Below are positions 1 through 7,326 of a stretch of 64,000 nt of DNA, one piece after another. The translations under genes and the position numbers were made by a program. Location: NCBI RefSeq assembly GCF_000770635.1, contig NZ_AVBF01000018.1, forward strand, positions 1-64,000, written 5' to 3'. Numbering within the stretch: the stretch's first letter is position 1; every line of letters starts with the position of its first letter. The stretch is from Pontibacillus yanchengensis Y32 (GTDB taxonomy: Bacteria; Bacillota; Bacilli; Bacillales; BH030062). The notes under the pieces were generated by a model that saw nothing but the letters and a program-made list of their open reading frames with translations, had not been told where the DNA came from and ran no database searches.

Positions 1-46
1 CATAAAACTATTTCATTATTATATCAACAACAAACTTTAACACAGC

Positions 47-88
47 CAAAAAAATAAAGGAACAGAGACTATTCGGCCTGTTCCTTTA
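47..88 (-). terminator. Rho-independent terminator of the MerR-methyltransferase gene
   Basis: An 11-bp perfect stem (55-65 with 78-88) is followed on the minus strand by a T-run, read as A's at 48-54. It lies just past the stop codon at 122. Confidence 0.85.
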
Positions 89-121
89 CTTATCTTTCTC
101 TACATATGTCCGTGAAATTTC

Positions 122-1153
122 TTATACTTTTTCTGCAAACACAACATGAAGAATTGGATTAAAGGCCAAACATTCTACATGATAGCCATTTTCTTTCAAC
201 CAGTTCACTAGCAAGGAGCGATCCGCATAATATTCATCATGGATTGCCTCAAGCGCTTCGTGATTCTCCTCTTCCTTGTACTTAGCTAATTTCAACTTTC
301 GATCGTGCTCATCTTTGAACATAAGATCAGCTATAGCAATACATCCCTCATTTCCTAAAACTCTGTCCATCTCTTTTAGTGCCAATAGCTTTTGTGTATC
401 AGGAATGTGATGAAGAGCATAACTCGTGGTAATAAAATCTGCTTGCCCATCCATTAATGGAAGAGCCAAGAAATGACCATGGCGAACGTCCATCTCAGGA
501 TGCTTTTCCTTGCAAACTTTTAGCATCTCTTCGGACTGATCTACTCCAATCATCTCTACGTCCTTTTCCAAGAATAAAGATGCCAGGTTTCCAGTTCCTG
601 TTCCAATATCTACTCCTAGTTGACCAGACATTGGTGATATACATTCCCTCACTTTAGCTAACGCTTCATGATAATGCTCGTGTACGTTAAAACGGTAACC
701 TGTTGTTTTAATATTTTGGTCATAAGCTTGAGCCTGGTTATTGAAATTCCATTTATCTTCCCAATCATTCCGTGTTTGTTTTAACCCTTTTAATTGTTTC
801 GAAAGTTTGAAAAGATCTTCAGCGGCTAATTTGTGTTCTTTTTGTTTTTCAAGCATGTCATCGACTGTTGTAATCATATCTTTCATTTGAAGCCATTCTT
901 CATAAAGGGCAGAACGCTGAACATTTAAATATGTTTCGATCTCTTTTTCATCTTCGAGAGCTTCTTTGATTTGATTTGTAGACATTCCAATTTCACGAAG
1001 AGCAAGAATTGCTTGCAACCGCCATAGATCCGCTTCATTATAATATCGATAGTCATTTTCCCCTTTTTCTGGCTCAATGAGTCCCTTTTCTTCGTAAAAT
1101 CGAATCGTTCTCGGGGTTGTATGTAGCTGGTTAGCTGCTTCTTTTATTTTCAA
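122..1153 (-). CDS. MerR-family regulator fused to a class I SAM-dependent methyltransferase
   Basis: The 343-residue protein has two parts. Residues 1-70 are a MerR winged helix (TTPRTIRFYEEKGL, then YRYYNE), followed by a coiled-coil stretch. From about residue 170 there is a Rossmann methyltransferase with motif I VDIGTGTGN and an SYALHHIPD motif typical of the UbiE/Methyltransf_11 group. Start choice: the longest frame opens with ATG at 1186, but that ATG lies inside a -10 box. AAAGGAGG at 1161-1168 sits 7 nt before a TTG at 1153, which gives LKIKEAANQ, the usual MerR N-terminus. The methyl acceptor is unknown. Such fusions suggest that a small-molecule ligand controls expression of the enzyme itself. 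Confidence 0.88.
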   Translation of the reverse strand: MKIKEAANQLHTTPRTIRFYEEKGLIEPEKGENDYRYYNEADLWRLQAILALREIGMSTNQIKEALEDEKEIETYLNVQRSALYEEWLQMKDMITTVDDMLEKQKEHKLAAEDLFKLSKQLKGLKQTRNDWEDKWNFNNQAQAYDQNIKTTGYRFNVHEHYHEALAKVRECISPMSGQLGVDIGTGTGNLASLFLEKDVEMIGVDQSEEMLKVCKEKHPEMDVRHGHFLALPLMDGQADFITTSYALHHIPDTQKLLALKEMDRVLGNEGCIAIADLMFKDEHDRKLKLAKYKEEENHEALEAIHDEYYADRSLLVNWLKENGYHVECLAFNPILHVVFAEKV

Positions 1154-1181
1154 GTCATTTCCTCCTTTATCTTCTGCCATT

Positions 1182-1212
1182 ATCATAAGGGTTTCCGTAA
1201 CGTTAAGGTAAA
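1182..1212 (-). promoter_or_regulatory. MerR-type promoter with 19-bp spacer
   Basis: On the minus strand, TTTACC (1212-1207) and TATGAT (1187-1182) are separated by exactly 19 bp, the overlong spacer typical of MerR-activated promoters. The spacer holds an imperfect dyad (CCTTAACGTTACGG). This suggests autoregulation and fits the TTG start downstream. Confidence 0.65.
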
Positions 1213-1221
1213 GGAGTTTTT

Positions 1222-2022
1222 TTATAAAGAATCACTATGAAAATAAAAGTAACTACTCCATGTCTGGAATAACACCTTTCGAAACAACTCGTCTAACTCC
1301 GTTGTAATGGTTGTATCATTTGGGGTTACCCCTTCTACATACTCTTGAATGAACGCGAGTTGTTCTTCCATATACCGTTGCAAACGTGGCTGTGGTCCAA
1401 CTTGTTCTTTTTCACATGCATCTATTTTCAACTCTCTGATTCGTTCAATATTCAAGCGAAGGTTAGCAGGTAGGTTCAGATCCTCTACCATTCTTGCAAA
1501 CTGCATCGGTGGGATACTCTCATATTGCTTCATCCAGATACACGCCAGTAAAGGTCGTAACACATTAAGGTAGTGCTTCACTGTAACCGTTTGTTTGTTG
1601 ATAACATCTTTGTAATTGCGTTTAGCCATATGTAAATAATGATACATCACCGGTTTTACGGAAAAAACGTTTGGTAAAAGATCAAATAGCTGAGATATAA
1701 AGTCATCATCTTGTTGATATACAATAGAGGATTGAAGCCACTCAAGCATAGAAGGATTTGATTTTCGAAAAAGCTGTAACGCTTTCGTCAGCTCCCATCC
1801 ACTTAAGTCAATTTGGTCATGTAATGGTTCTTCAATCACATCTCGCTTTTGATCAATCGATAAATACCATTCCGGATGTGCGATATAGATAAAACGAACA
1901 TCATAGTCGCTTGATTCTGAAGCTAGACCATACGCTCGACTCCCCGCTTCACAAGCATATAAAATACGAATTTGATGTACTCTTTCCAATGTATGGAGGC
2001 TATCCAATATTTCTTCCTTCAT
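1222..2022 (-). CDS. Predicted nucleotidyltransferase (RlaP/YcgL-like)
   Basis: This 266-residue protein carries a DNA-polymerase-beta-type nucleotidyltransferase signature: GSRAYGLASESSDYDVR is the GS...D.D motif that places two metal-binding carboxylates. The remaining helical part resembles the RlaP/YcgL group (Pfam nucleotidyltransferase PF10127), whose members have been linked to RNA repair, though the cellular role in Bacillus is not settled. Start: GGGAGGTG lies 6 nt before the ATG at 2022, so the 16 extra residues of the longest frame are not used. It stands alone between the RNR operon terminator and the MerR promoter. Substrate not predictable. Confidence 0.78.
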   Translation of the reverse strand: MKEEILDSLHTLERVHQIRILYACEAGSRAYGLASESSDYDVRFIYIAHPEWYLSIDQKRDVIEEPLHDQIDLSGWELTKALQLFRKSNPSMLEWLQSSIVYQQDDDFISQLFDLLPNVFSVKPVMYHYLHMAKRNYKDVINKQTVTVKHYLNVLRPLLACIWMKQYESIPPMQFARMVEDLNLPANLRLNIERIRELKIDACEKEQVGPQPRLQRYMEEQLAFIQEYVEGVTPNDTTITTELDELFRKVLFQTWSSYFYFHSDSL

Positions 2023-2072
2023 CTTCCACACCTCCCGATTCTTTTTTCTTATTGTACCATTTGAATCCATAT

Positions 2073-2099
2073 AAAAAACCCCGCAATGACTGCGGGGTT
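2073..2099 (-). terminator. Terminator of the ribonucleotide reductase operon
   Basis: A 9-bp GC-rich stem (2077-2085 with 2091-2099) is followed by a T-run on the minus strand. It lies 10 nt past the beta-subunit stop codon. Confidence 0.9.
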
Positions 2100-2108
2100 C
2101 TTGCTTTC

Positions 2109-3155
2109 TTATAAATCATCAAATCCATTATCCTGGTAATTCACTTTCGTATACTGGCGAGACTTCTGCTCGAAGAAGTCGGACTTCCCACTGTTCACAT
2201 CTTCGTATGCTCGGATCCATTTAAGTGGATTCTTTTTGTAATCCTGAAATGGCTTTTCTGCCCCAAGTTCTATGCATCGCTTGTTGGCCATAAATTTAAT
2301 ATAAGCATCTAGCTCTGACATCGAGAGGCCATCAAAGTCATCCCCAATAATGTAAGATGCCCATTTAATCTCAAGCTCAGCTGCTTTACGGAATGTGTCG
2401 GTAACAAACTGAAGCATTTCTGCTCGATCAATCTCAGGATGTTCCTCTAACGTTTCCTTGAAAATATGAACAAATAAATTCACATGAAGCTGTTCATCTC
2501 GGTTGATATAGTTAATCATCGTACTCGTTGATACCATTTTCTGATTGCGGGCCAGATTGTAGAAAAATGCAAAACCAGCATAAAAGAACAACCCTTCTAG
2601 CACTACATCATAAACGACCGACCGAAGAAATGATTCTGGCGTTGGCTTTTCAACAAACTCCTTATATCCATTGGCAATAAACTCATTTCGCTCCAGCAAC
2701 ACCTCATCATGCTTCCAATATTCAAAAATCTCGTCTTGTTCTTGTTTGGAAACAAGTGATGATAATACGTAGGAGTATGATTGATTATGAACAACCTCCT
2801 GGAAGGAAAGTACTTGCATAAGCGCTGTTAAGCTAGAGTCGGTCAAGTAGTCGGCAATCTTCCCACTATAATCGGTTTGAATAGAATCAAGAAATGCTAG
2901 TAATCCAATAACCTTTTTGAACGTATCTTGTTCCTTTTCACTTAATTGTGGCCACTGCTTCGTATCATTATTCATGTTGATTTCATTTGGGATCCAAAAG
3001 TTCGCTAACATATTTTTATACATTGGATAAGCCCACGAAAAGCGTGCATCATCCCAATTTAAAACATTAGAGCTACGTCCATTAATAATGCCTGTTGATT
3101 GATTAGGTGCTTTTGTATCATATAAATCTCGTTTTGATAACAATGATTCATTCAT
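2109..3155 (-). CDS. Class I ribonucleoside-diphosphate reductase, beta (radical) subunit, NrdB/NrdF type
   Basis: This 348-residue ferritin-like subunit generates the tyrosyl radical used by the alpha subunit to reduce ribonucleotides. All six metal ligands can be placed: D90 (FLDSIQ), E120 and H123 (EVVH), E187 (LEGLFF), E221 and H224 (DEQLH). The radical Tyr is present at Y127, four residues after H123, so this is not a Phe-containing class Ic enzyme. Start: AAGGAGG lies 7 nt before the ATG at 3155, 16 nt after the alpha stop; the upstream in-frame ATG overlaps alpha. No nrdI flavodoxin gene is next to it, unlike most class Ib operons, so class Ia versus Ib is left open. Confidence 0.93.
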   Translation of the reverse strand: MNESLLSKRDLYDTKAPNQSTGIINGRSSNVLNWDDARFSWAYPMYKNMLANFWIPNEINMNNDTKQWPQLSEKEQDTFKKVIGLLAFLDSIQTDYSGKIADYLTDSSLTALMQVLSFQEVVHNQSYSYVLSSLVSKQEQDEIFEYWKHDEVLLERNEFIANGYKEFVEKPTPESFLRSVVYDVVLEGLFFYAGFAFFYNLARNQKMVSTSTMINYINRDEQLHVNLFVHIFKETLEEHPEIDRAEMLQFVTDTFRKAAELEIKWASYIIGDDFDGLSMSELDAYIKFMANKRCIELGAEKPFQDYKKNPLKWIRAYEDVNSGKSDFFEQKSRQYTKVNYQDNGFDDL

Positions 3156-3171
3156 GATTATTCCTCCTTCA

Positions 3172-5442
3172 TTAAGATGAGCAACTCTCACAATCTTCTA
3201 TATCCTCTGTTGAAGTTGATCGCATGTAATAGGTGGTTTTCAATTTGTTACGCCACGCTTCAAGATGAAGTTGTAATAACTCTTTCGCCTGCACGGAATT
3301 TTTCACATAGATATTAAAGGAAACAGATTGGTCTATATGTCGTTGGCGTGCTGCATTTTGATGAATACTCCATGTTTGATCAATGTCGTAAGCAGACTTG
3401 TAATACCAATAGGTTTGTTCATTTAAATCTGGCGCTGTAACAGGGATTTTGTAATTTTTCTTTTCTTCAGAGTAAAACTTCTTGAAAACAGGGTCGATAC
3501 TAGCCGTACTCCCTGCAATAATAGACGTCGAGGAGTTCGGTGCTACGGCCATCATGTAGCCATTTCGCACACCATGCTGCTGCACCTCTTGCTGTAAGGA
3601 ATGCCAAGAGGATTGCGTATAGCCTCTATCTAAAAAGTACTCGCCTGTGTGCCACTTAGAGCCTTCCATATACGGATAAGCGCCTTTTTCTTTAGCTAAC
3701 TCTTTACTAGCTTCAATCGTAAGATACGAGATGTTCTCATATAGTTCATCTGCAAAGCTAACAGCCTCTTCCGATTCCCAACGAATTCCTTGTACAGCTA
3801 ATAAATGATGCCACCCAAATGTACCGAGTCCAATGCCTCGATAATGGTTATTCGTAATTTCTGCTTGGACAACTGGGATTTGATTTAAGTCAATTACATT
3901 ATCAAGCATACGAACTTGAATAGGGATAAGACGTTCTAGAACATCATCCGGTACAGCCTTTCCTAGATTAATACTCGATAGATTACAAACAACAAAGTCT
4001 CCAGGATTTTTTACAGTAATGATTTTGCCGTCTTGAGTGTACTCTTCCTCTACCGTTGTTGGACTTTGATTCTGCGTAATCTCTGTACATAAATTGGTAC
4101 AATACACCATGCCTTTATGTGAATTTGGATTCTTACGATTGACTTCATCTCTGTAAAACATAAATGGCGTTCCTGTTTCGAGTTGACTAATCATAACCCT
4201 CTTCATGATATCTATCGCCGGAACAGCACGCTTCGATAGATTTGGATTATCTACACAAGCTTGGTACTTTTCTCGGAAACTACCTGATCCCTCTTTTTCA
4301 TCATAATGATCCTCTAAACTGAAACCCATTACGGTACGAACTTCGTGAGGATCAAATAGATACCAATCTTCACGGTTCTCTACTGCTTCCATAAATAAAT
4401 CTGGCAGACTAACACCTGTGAAAAGGTCATGCGTACGTTGGCGCTCATCCCCATTATTTAGTTTTGCATCTAGGAAGGCGAAGATATCCTGATGCCACAC
4501 ATCTAAGTAAACAGCAATCGCACCCTGGCGTTGACCAAGCTGATCGACACTGACAGCAGTATTATTAAGTTGCTTCATCCATGGAATAACACCGGAACTG
4601 ACACCTTTGTACCCTTTAATATCACTGCCTTTTGAACGAATCTTCCCGAGATAAACCCCAATACCACCACCACTTTTCGATAGATTTGCAATGTCAGTGT
4701 TACTATCAAAAATACCTTGCAAGCTATCATCTACCGTGTCTATAAAACAGCTAGATAACTGCCCATAGCTTTTCCCAGCGTTTGATAGAGTAGGTGTCGC
4801 GACTGTCATGTACAGATTACTAATCGCCCAGTAGGCTTCCTCTATTAATTGCATGCGTTTGGAGCTAGGTTCCTTGGCCATTAGTGTCATAGCAATAATC
4901 ATGAACCGCTCCTGCGGAAGTTCATACAGTTCACCATCGTGACCTTTTGCTAAATAACGATCAGCTAATGTTCTTAGGCCGATGTAGTTAAAAAACTCAT
5001 CCCGCTCTGGTACTAGTTTCTGTCCCAACGTATGTAGTTCCTCATCTGTATAAGAATCCAGAATAAAAGAGCTATACACCCCTTTTTCTTCAAGCAGATA
5101 AATAAGTTTTTGGAAAGACGGGTAGTCACCGGTTGGTGAAGGTTCTCGCCTTGTGGCAACATCTTCATATAATTGCTTTGCATAGATACGCGCACAAACA
5201 TACGTCCAATCAGGCTCTTGCTCATCCATGCGCTCTAGACCTTTTAAAATCAGCTCATTGTACACATGATCTTTAGAACTTTCCCCCTTTTGATACAAGG
5301 ATGTCATGACCGTTTCAATATAGTCCTCTATCTCAAGGTGTGGAAAAACTCCCGTTAATCCGTATAAATCCTCTTTTAATTCAGCAAACCACGCCTCAAA
5401 TGATTGGTTCTCTTTTGTTTTAACTGATGTCATTACATTCAT
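3172..5442 (-). CDS. Class I ribonucleoside-diphosphate reductase, alpha (catalytic) subunit, NrdA/NrdE type
   Basis: The 756-residue protein reduces NDPs to dNDPs in partnership with the downstream beta subunit. Visible catalytic features are the active-site Cys in QLSSCFIDT, the NLSKSGGGIGV loop, the N-C-E triad in CTNLCTEI, the Tyr pair in KTTYYMRS, and a C-terminal CESC thiol pair for re-reduction by thioredoxin or glutaredoxin. No VxKRDG-type ATP-cone is seen at the N-terminus, so dATP inhibition through a cone is not expected. At 756 aa it is longer than the usual 700-aa Bacillus NrdE. AGGAGG lies 8 nt before the ATG. Expression is governed by the upstream cobalamin riboswitch and terminator, implying a B12-dependent alternative enzyme elsewhere in the genome. 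Confidence 0.94.
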   Translation of the reverse strand: MNVMTSVKTKENQSFEAWFAELKEDLYGLTGVFPHLEIEDYIETVMTSLYQKGESSKDHVYNELILKGLERMDEQEPDWTYVCARIYAKQLYEDVATRREPSPTGDYPSFQKLIYLLEEKGVYSSFILDSYTDEELHTLGQKLVPERDEFFNYIGLRTLADRYLAKGHDGELYELPQERFMIIAMTLMAKEPSSKRMQLIEEAYWAISNLYMTVATPTLSNAGKSYGQLSSCFIDTVDDSLQGIFDSNTDIANLSKSGGGIGVYLGKIRSKGSDIKGYKGVSSGVIPWMKQLNNTAVSVDQLGQRQGAIAVYLDVWHQDIFAFLDAKLNNGDERQRTHDLFTGVSLPDLFMEAVENREDWYLFDPHEVRTVMGFSLEDHYDEKEGSGSFREKYQACVDNPNLSKRAVPAIDIMKRVMISQLETGTPFMFYRDEVNRKNPNSHKGMVYCTNLCTEITQNQSPTTVEEEYTQDGKIITVKNPGDFVVCNLSSINLGKAVPDDVLERLIPIQVRMLDNVIDLNQIPVVQAEITNNHYRGIGLGTFGWHHLLAVQGIRWESEEAVSFADELYENISYLTIEASKELAKEKGAYPYMEGSKWHTGEYFLDRGYTQSSWHSLQQEVQQHGVRNGYMMAVAPNSSTSIIAGSTASIDPVFKKFYSEEKKNYKIPVTAPDLNEQTYWYYKSAYDIDQTWSIHQNAARQRHIDQSVSFNIYVKNSVQAKELLQLHLEAWRNKLKTTYYMRSTSTEDIEDCESCSS

Positions 5443-5463
5443 CTCCCATACCTCCTATACAAA

Positions 5464-5498
5464 TAAAAAACCGCCATCCCTCGAAGGGAAAGCGGTTA
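5464..5498 (-). terminator. Riboswitch expression-platform terminator before the RNR operon
   Basis: On the minus strand, AACCGCT (5498-5492) pairs with GGCGGTT (5476-5470) around an inner CCCTTCGAGGG hairpin and is followed by a T-run. It lies between the cobalamin aptamer and the alpha-subunit start, as expected for B12-induced premature termination. Confidence 0.85.
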
Positions 5499-5608
5499 TC
5501 ACGACAGCATCATTTATGAAAAGGATTAGACTAATCCAGTACTCATATGTATGTCTATCGTTTCACCTTCTTGGTCCCCGAAGAATGTTGAAACTACGTA
5601 CGAGAGAA

Positions 5609-5755
5609 GGCAGGTCTCCTGACTTGTGCTTCCACCTACTCTGAGCCCTTCCCATATCCATCGATACAGTGGAATGTCTCATTTCGTCACACTTACAGTT
5701 GCGGGGACAGTTCTGGCTTTTCACCAGATTCCCTATTATGCTCTGATTGAGCACC
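5609..5755 (-). ncRNA. Cobalamin (B12) riboswitch aptamer
   Basis: Read on the minus strand the element runs from GGTGC through GGGAATCTGGTGAAAAGCC, then the B12-box core CTGTCCCCGCAACTGTAAG, to GTCAGGAGACCTGCC. These are conserved blocks of the cobalamin riboswitch family in the correct order. It lies about 165 nt upstream of the RNR alpha start with a terminator in between. A riboswitch in front of a B12-independent RNR is known from actinomycetes: B12 shuts it down when the B12-dependent NrdJ enzyme can work. Confidence 0.96.
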
Positions 5756-5840
5756 TTCAACTCGCTAGTTTTAGCATATATAGTTTTAATTTTATAATTG
5801 AAATCTATATGTTGTATTCAACATTACAGAATCCTAAGAG

Positions 5841-5881
5841 AAAATTCAAGTACAAAATGTATTCTGAGCTACTTGAATTTT
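5841..5881. repeat. 12-bp perfect inverted repeat upstream of the riboswitch
   Basis: AAAATTCAAGTA (5841-5852) and TACTTGAATTTT (5870-5881) are exact inverted copies with a 17-nt loop. It could be an operator or a weak hairpin; no regulator is implied. The surrounding 5756-5989 holds no convincing gene. Confidence 0.55.
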
Positions 5882-5989
5882 GTGTGGATGTATGTAGGTA
5901 TGGAAGAAAATTCTCTTACTTTTTTTGTTAGAACATGTTTGTTTGGTTATTCTTCGCTTTTCATTCTGTGTACACTCCTTTTGAATTGT

Positions 5990-6535
5990 TTATCCGTCAC
6001 TCCTCCTTCTTTATCCGCTCCTTTGAGCCGCTTATCCGTCACTCCTCTTTCTTTATCCGCTCCTTTGAACCGCTTATCCGTCACTCCTCTTTCTTTATCC
6101 GCTCCTTTGAACTGCTTATCCGTCACTCCTCTTTCTTTATCCGCTCCTTTGAACCGCTTATCCGTCACTCCTCTTTCTTTATCCGCTCCTTTGAACTGCT
6201 TATCCGTCACTCCTCTTTCTTTATCCGCTCCTTTGAACCGCTTATCCGTCACTCCTCTTTCTTTATCCGCTCCTTTGAACTGCTTATCCGTCACTCCTCT
6301 TTCTTTATCCGCTCCTTTGAACCGCTTATCCGTCACTCCTCTTTCTTTATCCGCTCCTTTGAACTGCTTATCCGCCACTTCTCCTTCTGTATCCGCTCCT
6401 TTGAACCGTTTATCCGTCACTCCTCCTTCTGTATCCGCTTCTTTGATCCGCTTATCCGTCACTCCTCCTTCTTTATCCGCTCCTTTGAGCCGCTTATCCG
6501 TCACTCCTTCTCCTGTATCCGCTCCTTCTCTATCT
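5990..6535. repeat. Tandem array: 26 x 21-bp (13 x 42-bp) TTATCCG repeats
   Basis: A TTATCCG heptamer (GTATCCG in the last, degenerate units) recurs every 21 bp without a single indel from 5990 to 6515. The two 21-bp halves differ (TCACTCCTCTTTC versus CTCCTTTGAACCGC), giving a 42-bp unit. In the central part the spacer alternates CCGC and CTGC, giving an 84-bp higher-order period. Because 21 is a multiple of 3, several frames on both strands stay open. Similar GGATAA-containing intergenic arrays occur in other Bacillaceae. No spacer diversity, so not CRISPR. Function unknown. Confidence 0.95.
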
Positions 6536-6613
6536 TGAAAGTTTCCTATTTTTTAATTTAACTTTTATCAAACTATTCGTATAATGGAGAGTAAATGTGA
6601 GAGGATGGTGCTT

Positions 6614-6697
6614 ATGATGACAATGATAATCGAAACAGTTCAATCTACTAGCCGAAACATATCAAAGAGAGAGAAAGGTAGGAACTTATTATGTTAA
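6614..6697 (+). CDS. Possible 27-codon leader ORF coupled to the acetyltransferase
   Basis: An ORF of 27 codons starts at ATG 6614 (or 6617) behind a GAGAGGATGGTG segment that can act as a ribosome binding site. It ends with a TAA at 6695-6697 that overlaps the ATG of the next gene (6691). The downstream gene has only a weak site (AGGTAGG, 9 nt), so translational coupling is plausible. The peptide is not recognised and may not be functional in itself. Confidence 0.35.
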   Translation: MMTMIIETVQSTSRNISKREKGRNLLC

Positions 6698-7251
6698 TCG
6701 GAAAAAACGTCGAGCTACGTCCTGTCACAAAACCGGATCTTCAAAATGTTTACCGTTGGAATAACGATGAGGACATCACAAGATTAGGCTCAGGATCAGA
6801 ATTTGCGTACCAAATCAACAATCCATTAGAAGCAATCGAGGCACATTATGAACAAAATCTTACACAACACAATCTATTAACTCATGGATACGTATTTTCT
6901 GTTTATGAAAAAGAATCCTCTCAGCACATTGGTAAGTGCGACTTCCGTGATATTAACGTCATCACCCGTTCTGCTACTATCGGCCTTGTTATCGGAGAGA
7001 AGGATTACTGGGGCAAAGGCTACGGCATGGATATCATCATGACACTCGCGAAGCACCTTTTCTACGACTTGAACATGGAACGAATTCAGCTTGATACATG
7101 GAGTGGCAACCATCAAGCACTAAGAGTTTATGAAAAATGTGGCTTTCAATTAGAAGGCAGACTAAGAAGCAATGAATTCGTAAATGGAGAATACTACGAT
7201 ACCATTATGATGGGACTTTTAAGAAGTGAGTTCCAGCCAGACCTATACTAA
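6691..7251 (+). CDS. GNAT N-acetyltransferase (RimJ/RimL type)
   Basis: The 186-residue protein has the RimJ/L-like GNAT layout: N-terminal VELRPVTKPDLQNVYRWNND, central beta strand TIGLVIGEKDYWGKGYG, where the last residues form the acetyl-CoA pyrophosphate loop (motif A), then the NHQALRVYEKCGFQLEGR motif B. It would move an acetyl group from acetyl-CoA to an amine; protein N-termini, polyamines and antibiotics are all used by relatives, so the substrate cannot be named. It is monocistronic and closed by its own terminator. A tiny ORF overlaps its start. Confidence 0.85.
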   Translation: MLIGKNVELRPVTKPDLQNVYRWNNDEDITRLGSGSEFAYQINNPLEAIEAHYEQNLTQHNLLTHGYVFSVYEKESSQHIGKCDFRDINVITRSATIGLVIGEKDYWGKGYGMDIIMTLAKHLFYDLNMERIQLDTWSGNHQALRVYEKCGFQLEGRLRSNEFVNGEYYDTIMMGLLRSEFQPDLY

Positions 7252-7257
7252 TAGACA

Positions 7258-7287
7258 GGGGGTATCCAAGCTGGGATACCCCTTTTT
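7258..7287 (+). terminator. Terminator of the GNAT gene
   Basis: A stem of nearly 10 bp (7258-7267 with 7273-7282) with a 5-nt loop is followed by TTTTT. Confidence 0.9.
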
Positions 7288-7293
7288 AATAAT

Positions 7294-7325
7294 AAAAAAA
7301 CGCCTCTCTAAGGAGACGCTTTTTC
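7294..7325 (-). terminator. Terminator of the secreted TIM-barrel gene
   Basis: On the minus strand AGCGTCTCC pairs with AGAGGCGT and is followed by a run of seven T's (A's at 7294-7300). Confidence 0.85.
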
Positions 7326-7326
7326 T

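Noticed and set aside
5563-5760. 65-codon ORF on the minus strand
   Set aside because: It lies entirely inside the cobalamin riboswitch.
5947-6504. Minus-strand ORF of 185 codons with KGADKERGVTDK repeats, and two plus-strand ORFs of 246 and 208 codons
   Set aside because: All arise from the 21-bp tandem array, whose period is a multiple of 3 and so keeps frames open on both strands. The repeat DNA is conserved as DNA, not in one frame.
5990-6535. CRISPR array
   Set aside because: Units are contiguous 21-bp direct repeats without unique spacers, and no cas genes are present.
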